Shown one piece after another: positions 32,577-40,623 of a stretch of DNA of 64,000 bases. A program made the position numbers and the translations under genes. Source of the stretch: RGIG3009 sp045595845. GTDB taxonomy: Bacteria; Bacillota; Clostridia; Oscillospirales; Acutalibacteraceae. The first letter of the stretch is position 1; every line of letters begins with the position of its first letter. Location: assembly GCA_045595845.1 (NCBI GenBank), contig JAZOBF010000043.1, positions 1 through 64,000 of the forward strand, given 5' to 3'. A model generated the notes under the pieces. The model saw only the letters and a program-made list of their open reading frames with translations. It ran no database searches and had not been told where the DNA came from.

Positions 32577-32810
32577 GTGAAAAGAATCGCTTGTATATGT
32601 GCAGTGTGTGTTATTTTGTTTGTTGGTGGATGCCAAAGCATGCCCTCAACCAAGAGCGACGAAATTACACATATAGAAATGGTGTGGATACCGCGTACGG
32701 GGAAATGCTATCATCGAAACGAGAAATGCAGCGGAATGAAAAGCCCAAGCAAGGTCACGCTTGCGGAAGCTGTTGAACACGGCTTTTTGCCGTGCAGTAA
32801 TTGTTATTGA
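32577..32810 (+). CDS. Small lipoprotein with a conserved-type Cys/His motif
   Basis: The 77-residue protein has a lipoprotein signal peptide ending in LFVGGC (Cys19), then a C-terminal motif YHRNEKCSG ... PCSNC (residues 45-76) of the kind found at the ends of secreted nucleases and small bacterial proteins, probably metal-binding or structural. The start is GTG, with AGAGAGGG ahead and a near-consensus promoter. It is convergent with trxB. Function is unknown. Confidence 0.75.
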   Translation: MKRIACICAVCVILFVGGCQSMPSTKSDEITHIEMVWIPRTGKCYHRNEKCSGMKSPSKVTLAEAVEHGFLPCSNCY

Positions 32811-32816
32811 GATATA

Positions 32817-32850
32817 AAAGCGCCCTTTGCTTGTCAGCAAAGGGCGCTTT
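32817..32850. terminator. Bidirectional terminator between the lipoprotein gene and trxB
   Basis: A perfect 15-bp stem (AAAGCGCCCTTTGCT with its complement, loop TGTC) lies between converging genes. T tracts are short. Confidence 0.75.
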
Positions 32851-32862
32851 GTTAGATGAAAT

Positions 32863-33774
32863 TTATTTATCCAAATACCGACAGGCGGCCATAGCGGCAA
32901 TCGCACCGTCCGATGCGGCGGTGACGACCTGACGAATCTGTTTACGGCGGCAGTCGCCTGCAACAAACACACCGTCTATGTCGCCGACGCATTGTTCGTC
33001 TGCTTTAAAGTAACCGCGTTCATCTAAATGAGCAAGCTCGGCAAACGCCTCGTTTTCGGGTACCAGACCGACTGCCAAGAACGCACCGTCAACGGTGATG
33101 GTTTTTTCTTCACCCGTTTCTTCGTGGCGTACGGTAAGGCCCGTCAGAGCACCGTTTTCCTGCACATAGCCGGTCACCAGCGTGCTGAATAAGACCTCTA
33201 CATTATCTTTTGCCATCAACGCTTCGGCGAGCTTGGCTTCTCCCGTAAAGGTGGGAAGATTCTGCACGACGGTAACTTTTCGGCAGACTTCCGACAATAA
33301 AAGCGCTTCTTGCAACGCCGAGTTCCCGCCGCCGATCATGGCGGTATCCAGTCCCGCGTAGAACGCGCCGTCGCACACCGCACAGAACGAAATGCCGTTT
33401 CCGATCAGCTCTTCTTCACCCTCGAGACCCAGCATACGGTGCTTAACACCCACCGCCAAAATAACGGCTTTCCCTTCAAAAGTGTTACCTTCCTCGGTTG
33501 TGACGGTGAAGATGTCACCTTGCTTTGACACCGCCGTGACGGTCTCAATTTCGGCATCCGCACCGAGTGCCAACGCCTGTTCGGTCAATTTCTCGGCAAA
33601 TTCCGTACCGCCGATTTGCCCGAAACCGGGAATGTTCTCCACTTTCGGTGAAAAGGCGATTTGACCGCCGAAACCACCTTTTTCAATCACCAGTACGGTT
33701 TTCCCCGCACGCAAGGCGTAGATGGCAGCGGTAAGGCCGGCGGGACCGCCGCCGACAACAATGATATCATACAT
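32863..33774 (-). CDS. trxB: Thioredoxin reductase
   Basis: The 303-residue flavoprotein has two FAD/NAD(P) dinucleotide folds (IIVVGGGPAGLTAAIYALRAG at the start, AMIGGGNSALQEALLL in the middle) and the redox CAVC motif near residue 134. VFVAGDCRRKQIRQVVTAASDG ends the FAD domain. The ATG at 33774 was preferred to a GTG three codons upstream by its AAGGA spacing. It follows nrdD by 61 bases; since nrdD carries its own thioredoxin-like domain, TrxB is its likely electron source. Confidence 0.93.
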   Translation of the reverse strand: MYDIIVVGGGPAGLTAAIYALRAGKTVLVIEKGGFGGQIAFSPKVENIPGFGQIGGTEFAEKLTEQALALGADAEIETVTAVSKQGDIFTVTTEEGNTFEGKAVILAVGVKHRMLGLEGEEELIGNGISFCAVCDGAFYAGLDTAMIGGGNSALQEALLLSEVCRKVTVVQNLPTFTGEAKLAEALMAKDNVEVLFSTLVTGYVQENGALTGLTVRHEETGEEKTITVDGAFLAVGLVPENEAFAELAHLDERGYFKADEQCVGDIDGVFVAGDCRRKQIRQVVTAASDGAIAAMAACRYLDK

Positions 33775-33793
33775 GTTTGGCACATCCTTCGTG

Positions 33794-33824
33794 AAAAGAG
33801 GTCGGGCATCGCCCGACCTCTTTT
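33794..33824 (-). terminator. Hairpin between nrdD and trxB
   Basis: A perfect 14-bp stem (AAAAGAGGTCGGGC with its complement, loop of three) ends in TTTT on the minus strand, 19 bases before the trxB ATG. There is no room for a promoter after it, so trxB is probably made by read-through. Confidence 0.7.
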
Positions 33825-33835
33825 ATTGTTCGATT

Positions 33836-36208
33836 TTACAGAGCGGCGAGATATTTTTTAATCTCAGGCACGCTGTAATAGGTCTTGAAATTCTCCCCGT
33901 CGGTGATGACCAGCGTGGGAGCACCCTTGATACCGTACTGGCGGCACATATCGGGATGCTCTTCGGCAATCACTTTTTCATATGCAACACCCGCTTTTTG
34001 GAGCAACTGCTCGGCAACCTTGCAGTTGGGGCAGGTCACGCGGGACACGAGAATCGCTTTTGCGTTCTCAGCTTCCACGGCGGGAGTCTCTTCACAAGTG
34101 CAAGTGCAGGCTTCGACAGGTGCTTTCTCGCGCAGAACGGAGTTCTCGATGTTATACACCTTGCGGTCCTTGTATTCCTGTGATTTACCATCGTTCCAGT
34201 TTTTAACGGGACGATAGTAACCGGTGATACGGCTGTACACTTCGGTTTCCTTACCGCACAGCGGGCATTTATACAGCTCGCCCGCGAGGTAACCGTGGTC
34301 CGCGCAGACCGAATAGGTCGGGGACATGGTGTAGTACGGCAGTTTGTGGTTTTCCGCGATCTTGCGAACGAGATCGGCGGCCGCTTTCCAGTCGGGCAGC
34401 TTCTCGCCGAGGAATGCATGGAAGACGGTACCGGAGGTGTAACGCGTCTGCAGCTCATCTTGAATCTCAAGCGCCGTAAAGATGTCCTCCGTGTAACCTA
34501 CCGGCAGATGAGAGGAGTTGGTGTAATACGGTGTACCGTTCTCGTTGGCGGTAATGATTTCCGGATATTTTGCTTTGTCATGTTTCGCAAAACGATAGGT
34601 GGTGGACTCAGCGGGAGTGGCTTCAAGGTTATACAGGTCGCCGTACGCTTCCTGATAATCGGACAGACGCTCACGCATATGGTCGAGAACCTCTTGCGCG
34701 AATTTTTGAACTTTGGTATCGGTCAAATCCGCACGCAGCCATTTCGCATTCAGGCCGACCTCGTTCATACCGATCAGACCGATTGTGGAGAAGTGGTTGG
34801 CAAAGGTGCCGAGATACCGTTTGGTGTAGGGATACAGACCGTTTTCCATCAGCTTGGTGATAACGGTGCGTTTCGTTTTGAGAGAACGGGCGGCAATATC
34901 CATCAATTTATCCAAGCGGGCATAGAAGTCCGCCTCATCCGTCGCGAGATACGCGATACGGGGAAGGTTGATGGTGACAACACCGATGGAACCGGTAGAT
35001 TCGCCGGAACCGAAGAAACCACCGGATTTCTTGCGGAGCTCACGCAGATCCAAACGCAGACGGCAGCACATACTGCGCACATCGGAGGGCTCCATATCCG
35101 AGTTGATGTAGTTGGAAAAATACGGTGTGCCGTACTTGGCGGTCATTTCAAACAACAACTTGTTGTTCTCAGTTTCGCTCCAGTCAAAATCGCGGGTAAT
35201 GGAATAGGTCGGGATGGGATACTGGAATCCGCGACCGTTGGCGTCGCCCTCGATCATGGTCTCGATGCACGCCTTGTTGACCATATCCATTTCCTTTTTA
35301 CTGTCGCCGTAGGTGAAATCCATCTCCTTGCCGCCGACGATCGCGGGCAGGTCTTTTAAGTCTGCCGGAACGGTCCAGTCAAGCGTGATGTTGGAGAACG
35401 GAGCCTGCGTACCCCAACGGGAGGGGGTGTTGACGCCGTAGACAAAGGACTGAATGCACTGCTTGACTTCCTTTTGTGTCAGGTTATCCACCTTCACAAA
35501 GGGAGCCAGATAGGTGTCAAAAGAGGAGAATGCCTGTGCGCCCGCCCACTCGTTTTGCATGATACCGAGGAAGTTGACCATTTGGTTGCACAGAGTCGAC
35601 AAGTGGCTGGCGGGTGAGGAGGTAATCTTACCGGGCACGCCGCCGAGGCCTTCTTGAATGAGTTGTTTGAGACTCCAACCGGCGCAGTAACCGGTGAGCA
35701 TGGACAGGTCATGCAGATGCAGAGCCGCACTGCGGTGAGCTTCTGCAATCTCGTCATCATAAATTTCCGACAACCAGTAGTTGGCGGTGATGGCACCCGA
35801 GTTTGAGAGAATTAAACCACCAACCGAATAGGTGACGGTGGAGTTTTCTTTCACGCGCCAGTCATTGATTTGCAGATAGTTGTCCACCAAATCTTTATAG
35901 TTGAGCAACGCCGAGTTGACATTGCGAATCTTCTCGCGCTGTTTGCGGTACAGAATGTAGGCTTTTGCCACATCCGAATAGCCCGCCTCGGACAACACCT
36001 GCTCTACGCAGTCTTGAATTTCCTCAACGGAAATAACACCGTCCTTGATTTTGGGCTCAAATGCCGAAGTTACCTGCAACGCCAGCATATTGATGACGGT
36101 GGGATGATAATTTTTCTCCAACGCGTCGAATGCTTTGGTCATAGCGGCGCTGATCTTGGAAATGTCAAATTCCACGGTGCCGCCGTCGCGCTTTAGTACT
36201 TGGTACAT
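33836..36208 (-). CDS. nrdD: Class III anaerobic ribonucleotide reductase with C-terminal thioredoxin-like domain
   Basis: The 790-residue protein has an N-terminal ATP-cone (YQVLKRDGGTVEFDISKISA), a ten-stranded barrel, a zinc site (SVCADHGYLAGELYKCPLC) and the glycyl-radical loop (SRITGYYRP, Gly near residue 660). The C-terminal 75 residues form a thioredoxin/glutaredoxin fold with VTCPNC and GAPTLVI. Between them is a cysteine cluster (CTCTC). Class III enzymes usually take electrons from formate or a redoxin; the fusion suggests the redoxin route, with trxB alongside. Two NrdR-type boxes sit upstream. The AGGAGGATTT site precedes the ATG. Confidence 0.95.
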   Translation of the reverse strand: MYQVLKRDGGTVEFDISKISAAMTKAFDALEKNYHPTVINMLALQVTSAFEPKIKDGVISVEEIQDCVEQVLSEAGYSDVAKAYILYRKQREKIRNVNSALLNYKDLVDNYLQINDWRVKENSTVTYSVGGLILSNSGAITANYWLSEIYDDEIAEAHRSAALHLHDLSMLTGYCAGWSLKQLIQEGLGGVPGKITSSPASHLSTLCNQMVNFLGIMQNEWAGAQAFSSFDTYLAPFVKVDNLTQKEVKQCIQSFVYGVNTPSRWGTQAPFSNITLDWTVPADLKDLPAIVGGKEMDFTYGDSKKEMDMVNKACIETMIEGDANGRGFQYPIPTYSITRDFDWSETENNKLLFEMTAKYGTPYFSNYINSDMEPSDVRSMCCRLRLDLRELRKKSGGFFGSGESTGSIGVVTINLPRIAYLATDEADFYARLDKLMDIAARSLKTKRTVITKLMENGLYPYTKRYLGTFANHFSTIGLIGMNEVGLNAKWLRADLTDTKVQKFAQEVLDHMRERLSDYQEAYGDLYNLEATPAESTTYRFAKHDKAKYPEIITANENGTPYYTNSSHLPVGYTEDIFTALEIQDELQTRYTSGTVFHAFLGEKLPDWKAAADLVRKIAENHKLPYYTMSPTYSVCADHGYLAGELYKCPLCGKETEVYSRITGYYRPVKNWNDGKSQEYKDRKVYNIENSVLREKAPVEACTCTCEETPAVEAENAKAILVSRVTCPNCKVAEQLLQKAGVAYEKVIAEEHPDMCRQYGIKGAPTLVITDGENFKTYYSVPEIKKYLAAL

Positions 36209-36282
36209 ACTGAAATCCTCCTCTTTATGTATTCTTAATTCTTTAACACTTCATAAACCACCCTGAGAGGGCGAGTGTTTAC

Positions 36283-36311
36283 ACTATACCACAATTTGTA
36301 GCTAATGTCAA
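36283..36311 (-). promoter_or_regulatory. Promoter of nrdD
   Basis: A consensus TTGACA (complement of 36306-36311) stands 17 bases from TATAGT. The first NrdR-type box overlaps the -35. Confidence 0.75.
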
Positions 36312-36354
36312 TATGTTGTGTGTAATATTTTTTAAAAACCACAAGATATTGTGT
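36306..36354 (-). promoter_or_regulatory. NrdR-type box pair upstream of nrdD
   Basis: Two 16-bp elements start 33 bp apart: TGTCAATATGTTGTGT (36306-36321, about 12 of 16 matches to ACACWATATATWGTGT) and CCACAAGATATTGTGT (36339-36354, about 14 of 16). The arrangement of paired boxes at roughly three helical turns is typical for the repressor NrdR, which is not encoded in this window. Confidence 0.65.
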
Positions 36355-37062
36355 TTAAGACTGCCCGCGAATGAAAATTTCCGAGACATAGGGGGCGAGA
36401 CTATCGCGACAGGCAGCCAGTTTCTCGTCTGTCGGCGCGTGCAATCCTGCGCACAGTACGCTGTCGCGGTCTACATAGCTTTGTAAAAAGAACCGTGTCG
36501 CCTTGCGTTCCGGTGACAGGCGGGAGAGCCACTGTCCGATTTCCGCAAACGCTTGCTCATCGTGCAACTCGTCTGCAACCGTGGTGCGTAACTCGTAATC
36601 CACCGCACCGCTCAATAAAAAGGCAAGACTTTCTTCAACGGCGGCGAGGTCTATGCATGGAAAGCCGATGGTTTGCGGATATCGTGAGGGACTGTTCTTG
36701 ACATCCATTGCGACATAGTCAAGCAATCCGTTATCCACCAATTGCTTGAGCACCTCCGGCCGACTGCCGTTGGTGTCCAGCTTGACCGCATAGCCGAGCG
36801 CTTTAATCGTTCGAATCAAGTCTGCAAGGTCCGCATGCAATGTCGGTTCTCCGCCGCTGATGCACACGGCATCCAACAAGCCCTGCCGCTTTTGTAAAAA
36901 AGCCAACAGTTCGTCGGTGCTAATCGTTTCGGGGGAGGCATCCAACAGGTCGCGGTTGTGACAAAACGGGCAACGAAAATTACACCCCTGCAAAAAGACC
37001 GTGCAAGCGACCTTTCCGGGATAATCCAGCAAGGTCATTTTTTGAAGTCCCGCTATCACCAT
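36355..37062 (-). CDS. nrdG: Anaerobic ribonucleotide reductase activase, radical SAM
   Basis: The 235-residue protein has the radical-SAM motif CNFRCPFC near residue 27, the SAM-binding GGEPTLH, and the MVIAGLQKMTLLDYPGKVACTVF opening typical of longer NrdG2-type activases. It would install the glycyl radical in NrdD. GGGAGGGT precedes the ATG. It has its own promoter and NrdR-type boxes, and the second nrdD box begins right at its stop codon. Confidence 0.95.
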   Translation of the reverse strand: MVIAGLQKMTLLDYPGKVACTVFLQGCNFRCPFCHNRDLLDASPETISTDELLAFLQKRQGLLDAVCISGGEPTLHADLADLIRTIKALGYAVKLDTNGSRPEVLKQLVDNGLLDYVAMDVKNSPSRYPQTIGFPCIDLAAVEESLAFLLSGAVDYELRTTVADELHDEQAFAEIGQWLSRLSPERKATRFFLQSYVDRDSVLCAGLHAPTDEKLAACRDSLAPYVSEIFIRGQS

Positions 37063-37097
37063 TCGGCACCCTCCCCTCGTTTTTAGCGCGCCTTCAC

Positions 37098-37126
37098 ATC
37101 ATACTATATGTAGTGCGGCTTGTCAA
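37098..37126 (-). promoter_or_regulatory. Promoter of nrdG
   Basis: TTGACA and TATGAT are 17 bases apart on the minus strand. The downstream NrdR-type box (37101-37116) covers most of the spacer. Confidence 0.7.
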
Positions 37127-37150
37127 CACAAAAAACACAAGATATTGTGT
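37101..37150 (-). promoter_or_regulatory. NrdR-type box pair upstream of nrdG
   Basis: ATACTATATGTAGTGC (37101-37116, about 13 of 16 matches) and ACACAAGATATTGTGT (37135-37150, about 15 of 16) start 34 bp apart and frame the -35. The second is nearly identical to the nrdD box at 36339. Confidence 0.7.
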
Positions 37151-37285
37151 TTTTTTCTGTTTTAATCCCATATTTTGGGTAGCAAGCGTGAAAAATCGAC
37201 GAAAGAAGCACTGTTTAGACAGCGGGATTCCCGCAAAAATTCACGGACAAGCCGTTATACTTTTACTCACAAGGAGGACGAGCAA

Positions 37286-37633
37286 ATGGTGGTACGAATA
37301 GAGGAAACTGCGCACGAGGTAACGGCGTGGTTGTCGGGCGAACTGGACCATCACACAGCGCGTGTGATGCGTGAACAAATCGATGCGGCGGTGGGGAGAT
37401 CACCCGCTACGGTATTACGGCTCGATTTTTCCGGTGTCGGATTTATGGACAGTTCGGGAATTGGGCTTGTCATGGGACGCTACCGTTTGATGCAATCACG
37501 CGGCGGTCGGTTATTGGTAGTGGGCGTGTCCGAACGCTTATTGCGCGTGATGCGTTTGGCGGGACTGGAACGCTTACCCGTTTGGGAAGACGCGACAAAC
37601 AGTAGAACAAAGAAAGAGGCGTATAAGCGATGA
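37286..37633 (+). CDS. spoIIAA: Anti-sigma-F factor antagonist
   Basis: The 115-residue STAS protein shows VTAWLSGELDHHTARVMREQ and the phosphorylation site region VGFMDSSGIGLVMGRY (Ser of DSSGIG). In its unphosphorylated form it releases sigma-F from SpoIIAB in the forespore. GGAGGACGAG precedes the ATG at 37286; the upstream open frame was ignored. It overlaps spoIIAB by four bases. I found no clear sigma-H promoter in the 223-base gap. Confidence 0.96.
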   Translation: MVVRIEETAHEVTAWLSGELDHHTARVMREQIDAAVGRSPATVLRLDFSGVGFMDSSGIGLVMGRYRLMQSRGGRLLVVGVSERLLRVMRLAGLERLPVWEDATNSRTKKEAYKR

Positions 37634-38082
37634 AAAAACCAATGAATGAAATGAAACTGACATTCCCCAGCCGCTCGGCAAATGAGGGATTCGCGCGCTC
37701 GGCGGTGGCATCTTTTTTATCCCAACTGGATCCGGCGGTAGACGAACTGGCGGATCTGCGCACGGCGGTATCCGAGGCGGTGACCAACTGCATCGTGCAT
37801 GCGTACCGCGATACCATCGGCATGATTACCATCCAGATGCGTCTGTATGCCGACGGACGCGCGGTCATCAAGATTCGCGACCGCGGTTGCGGGATAGCGG
37901 ATGTAGAGCAGGCGATGGAACCGCTGTTTACCACAGGCGGGGATGACCGATCGGGGCTCGGCTTTTCCGTTATGGAAAGCTTTACCGATCGTTTGCGGGT
38001 ATCATCCAAAGCGGGACGCGGTACGGTCGTAACCATGGAAAAATATATCGCGGTAAAGGAACGGCAGGCGACTTCGGCGTGA
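37630..38082 (+). CDS. spoIIAB: Anti-sigma-F factor, serine kinase
   Basis: The 150-residue GHKL-type kinase binds sigma-F and phosphorylates SpoIIAA. It has the N box (SEAVTNCIVHAY), G1 (IRDRGCGI) and G2 (GLGFSVM) motifs. It overlaps both neighbours by four bases, which fits coupled, equal production of the partner-switching trio. Confidence 0.97.
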   Translation: MKKPMNEMKLTFPSRSANEGFARSAVASFLSQLDPAVDELADLRTAVSEAVTNCIVHAYRDTIGMITIQMRLYADGRAVIKIRDRGCGIADVEQAMEPLFTTGGDDRSGLGFSVMESFTDRLRVSSKAGRGTVVTMEKYIAVKERQATSA

Positions 38083-38738
38083 GCGAACGCGACGAAAAGA
38101 TTTGTAGTAATATAGGGTTGGTACATACCTGTGCCCGCCGATTTGTCGGCCGCGGGATTGAATATGATGATCTGTATCAGGCGGGCAGCATGGGGCTTGT
38201 CAAAGCGGTAGACGGCTTTGACGAAAGCAGAGGTCTTAAATTTTCCACCTACGCCGTTCCGGTGATATTAGGGGAAATCCGCCGTTTATTTCGTGACGGC
38301 GGTACGGTCAAGGTCAGCCGTTCTCTAAAAGAATTGGCAATGCGCGTCTCGCGTGAGCGGGATGCGTTTTGTCTGCGAGAAGGCAGAGAACCAAGCGTGA
38401 CCGAGCTCGCGGAAGCGTTGGGCATTGAACGCGAGCAGGCGGCAGAGGCACTCGGTGCCTCGCTCCCTGCGCTGTCGTTGACACGAAGCGGCGAGGAGGA
38501 TAGCGGAGACGAAGTGGATATCCCCGTCGATTCGCCCGAAGAAACTATCACCAACCGTTTAGCATTACGGCAATTATTGGAAGAGCTTCCATTATCTGAC
38601 CGTACATTAATTGAGTACCGCTATTTCAAACGCCAGACGCAACAGGTTACTGCTCAACAGCTCGGCATGACACAAGTACAAGTATCGCGGCGCGAACGCG
38701 CCATTCTGCGGCGGTTGCGTGAGCAATTAATAGGATAA
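38079..38738 (+). CDS. sigF: RNA polymerase sigma-F
   Basis: The 219-residue sigma factor has region 2 (GIEYDDLYQAGSMGLVKAVD and FDESRGLKFSTYAVPVILGE), region 3, and region 4 with MTQVQVSRRERAIL. It directs forespore transcription. The GTG start overlaps the spoIIAB stop. It is the last gene of the spoIIA operon here. Confidence 0.96.
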   Translation: MSERDEKICSNIGLVHTCARRFVGRGIEYDDLYQAGSMGLVKAVDGFDESRGLKFSTYAVPVILGEIRRLFRDGGTVKVSRSLKELAMRVSRERDAFCLREGREPSVTELAEALGIEREQAAEALGASLPALSLTRSGEEDSGDEVDIPVDSPEETITNRLALRQLLEELPLSDRTLIEYRYFKRQTQQVTAQQLGMTQVQVSRRERAILRRLREQLIG

Positions 38739-38750
38739 TATTAAAAAAAT

Positions 38751-38764
38751 AAAACATTTGTTCG
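38751..38764. promoter_or_regulatory. Possible LexA box upstream of recA
   Basis: AAAACATTTGTTCG matches 11 of 14 positions of the Gram-positive SOS consensus CGAACATATGTTCG and lies ten bases ahead of the recA -35. The left arm is imperfect. Confidence 0.45.
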
Positions 38765-38773
38765 ACTTTCCTC

Positions 38774-38802
38774 TTGATTTTTGCAAAAATAGCGAGTATA
38801 AT
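38774..38802 (+). promoter_or_regulatory. Promoter of recA
   Basis: TTGATT and a perfect TATAAT are 17 bases apart; the CDS starts 43 bases after the -10. Confidence 0.8.
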
Positions 38803-38845
38803 GAAAAAAGTGATTGCAACATGTGGAAAAAAGGGGAAAACGAGC

Positions 38846-39994
38846 ATGGCTGATATGAAAAAGAAAGCGGCACCTGCCGCGGCACCGACCACCAACAAAC
38901 AAAAGGCGTTGGAAGCGGCGTTGTCGCAAATTGAAAAAGCGTACGGAAAAGGTGCGGTGATGCGGCTGGGCGAAAATGCCAATATGAATGTGGAAGTTAT
39001 CCCGACCGGTTCGCTGACATTGGATTTAGCGCTCGGTGTGGGCGGGTTGCCCCGCGGCCGTATTGTGGAAATCTACGGGCCGGAAGCGTCGGGCAAAACG
39101 ACGCTGGCGTTGCACGCAGTCGCACAGGCGCAACAGCAAGGCGGCGAAGCGGCGTATATTGATGTAGAGCACGCATTGGACCCGGTGTATGCAAAGGCAT
39201 TGGGCGTGGATGTGGATTCGTTGCTGGTGTCGCAGCCGGATACCGGTGAGCAGGCACTGGAAATCGCCGAAGCGCTGATTCGTTCGGGTGCTATCGACAT
39301 GGTGGTTATCGACTCGGTTGCGGCGCTTGTGCCGCGTCAGGAAATCGAGGGCGAGATGGGTGACGCGCATGTTGGTTTGCAGGCACGGCTGATGTCGCAG
39401 GCAATGCGCAAACTCGCGGCGGCAGTCGGCAAAGCGGGCTGTGTGGCTATCTTTATCAACCAGTTACGCATGAAGGTCGGTGTGGTGTACGGCAACCCCG
39501 AAGTCACGGCGGGCGGTAACGCGCTGAAATATTACGCCTCGGTGCGTTTGGATGTGCGCCGTACCGAAACGCTCAAAGCGGGCGGTGAACCCATCGGCTC
39601 ACATACCCGCGTGCGCGTGGTAAAGAACAAGGTCGCCCCGCCGTTTAAAGAGGCAGAGTTTGATGTCATGTACGGCAAGGGCATTTCCCGCATGGGCGAA
39701 TTGTTGGATCTTGCCATCAAACTGGACATTATTCAAAAATCGGGTTCATGGTTCTCGTATAAGGAAGAACGCTTAGGCCAGGGCCGTGATAATGTCAAGG
39801 ATTTATTGATGGCGAATGCGGCACTCAGTGCGGAAATCGAGCAGAAAGTGATCGAGGCAATCCAAAGCGGCCATGCCGACTCCGCCGCGGAGCCGACAGG
39901 CGGTGTGCCCGTCGAAATCCCGATTGGTGCGGCGGCACAGTATACTACGAATGCGGCGCGTTCGGTCATTGATATTGCGGTAGACGACGAATGA
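38846..39994 (+). CDS. recA: Recombinase RecA
   Basis: The 382-residue protein has the RecA Walker A (EIYGPEASGKTT near residue 76), the VAALVPRQEIEGEMGD loop region, FINQLRMKVGVVYGNPE and the usual C-terminal domain. I chose the ATG at 38846; an in-frame ATG at 38801 falls on the -10 of the promoter. A 25-residue extension rich in Lys and Ala precedes the family start (KALEAALSQIEKAYGKG). recX overlaps by four bases. Confidence 0.97.
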   Translation: MADMKKKAAPAAAPTTNKQKALEAALSQIEKAYGKGAVMRLGENANMNVEVIPTGSLTLDLALGVGGLPRGRIVEIYGPEASGKTTLALHAVAQAQQQGGEAAYIDVEHALDPVYAKALGVDVDSLLVSQPDTGEQALEIAEALIRSGAIDMVVIDSVAALVPRQEIEGEMGDAHVGLQARLMSQAMRKLAAAVGKAGCVAIFINQLRMKVGVVYGNPEVTAGGNALKYYASVRLDVRRTETLKAGGEPIGSHTRVRVVKNKVAPPFKEAEFDVMYGKGISRMGELLDLAIKLDIIQKSGSWFSYKEERLGQGRDNVKDLLMANAALSAEIEQKVIEAIQSGHADSAAEPTGGVPVEIPIGAAAQYTTNAARSVIDIAVDDE

Positions 39995-40623
39995 TTATCG
40001 TCGGTGTCCGTCCCGCCCGTCAGAGCCGCGTCAAAATCGTGACCGATACAGGTGAGGAGTTTTTAATTGATAAAAAAACATGGGAGGAGTCTGCCTATTC
40101 GGTGGAATCCTCCCTGTCAGAGGACCAACTTGAAGAGTTGATTCGGGAATCCAATCACCGCCGTGCGCAAAGCAGGGCGGTGTATTTGCTGTCTAAACGC
40201 GATTTTTCCCGCCGAGAACTCGAGCAAAAGCTGTGTCGCGAACGCGGACGGTATATACCCGAAAACAAGGAATTGGCTCAACAAACGGCGGCACACATGG
40301 AAGAGTTGGGATTTGTCAACGATACCGCCTACGCCGCGCGGCTGGCGGAGCGATACACTACCGAACGGTTGTATCCACGGCGTCGGGTGGTGCAAAAACT
40401 CCTTGAAAAAGGCATCGCCCGCCAAATTGCCGAAGAAGCGGTATCGGCGCTTGATACCGAGGACGAAGATCTCGCACTTGAATTTTTAAGAAAAAAGCGG
40501 TATACTGTTCCGAGTGAACAGCATGAGGCAGAGCGTATCGCCGCCGCCATGGCACGGTACGGGTTTGCCGGTGAAGTTATCCGTCGCGCCATGCGCCGAT
40601 GGATGGAGGACGAACATGAGTAA
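39991..40623 (+). CDS. recX: Regulatory protein RecX
   Basis: The 210-residue protein consists of helical repeats of the RecX type (LLSKRDFSRRELEQKL, later ELGFVNDTAYAARLAER and KLLEKGIARQIAEEAV). RecX controls RecA filaments. It overlaps recA by four bases and is followed by rimO with an eight-base overlap. Length is normal. Confidence 0.94.
   Translation: MIIVGVRPARQSRVKIVTDTGEEFLIDKKTWEESAYSVESSLSEDQLEELIRESNHRRAQSRAVYLLSKRDFSRRELEQKLCRERGRYIPENKELAQQTAAHMEELGFVNDTAYAARLAERYTTERLYPRRRVVQKLLEKGIARQIAEEAVSALDTEDEDLALEFLRKKRYTVPSEQHEAERIAAAMARYGFAGEVIRRAMRRWMEDEHE

Noticed and set aside
34295..35359. A 354-codon open frame on the plus strand
   Set aside because: Antisense to nrdD, whose identity is certain; no start signals and no recognisable domain.
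37151..37285. A sigma-H promoter for the spoIIA operon
   Set aside because: No convincing match to the sigma-H consensus was visible; a TATACT at 37256 lacks a properly spaced -35.
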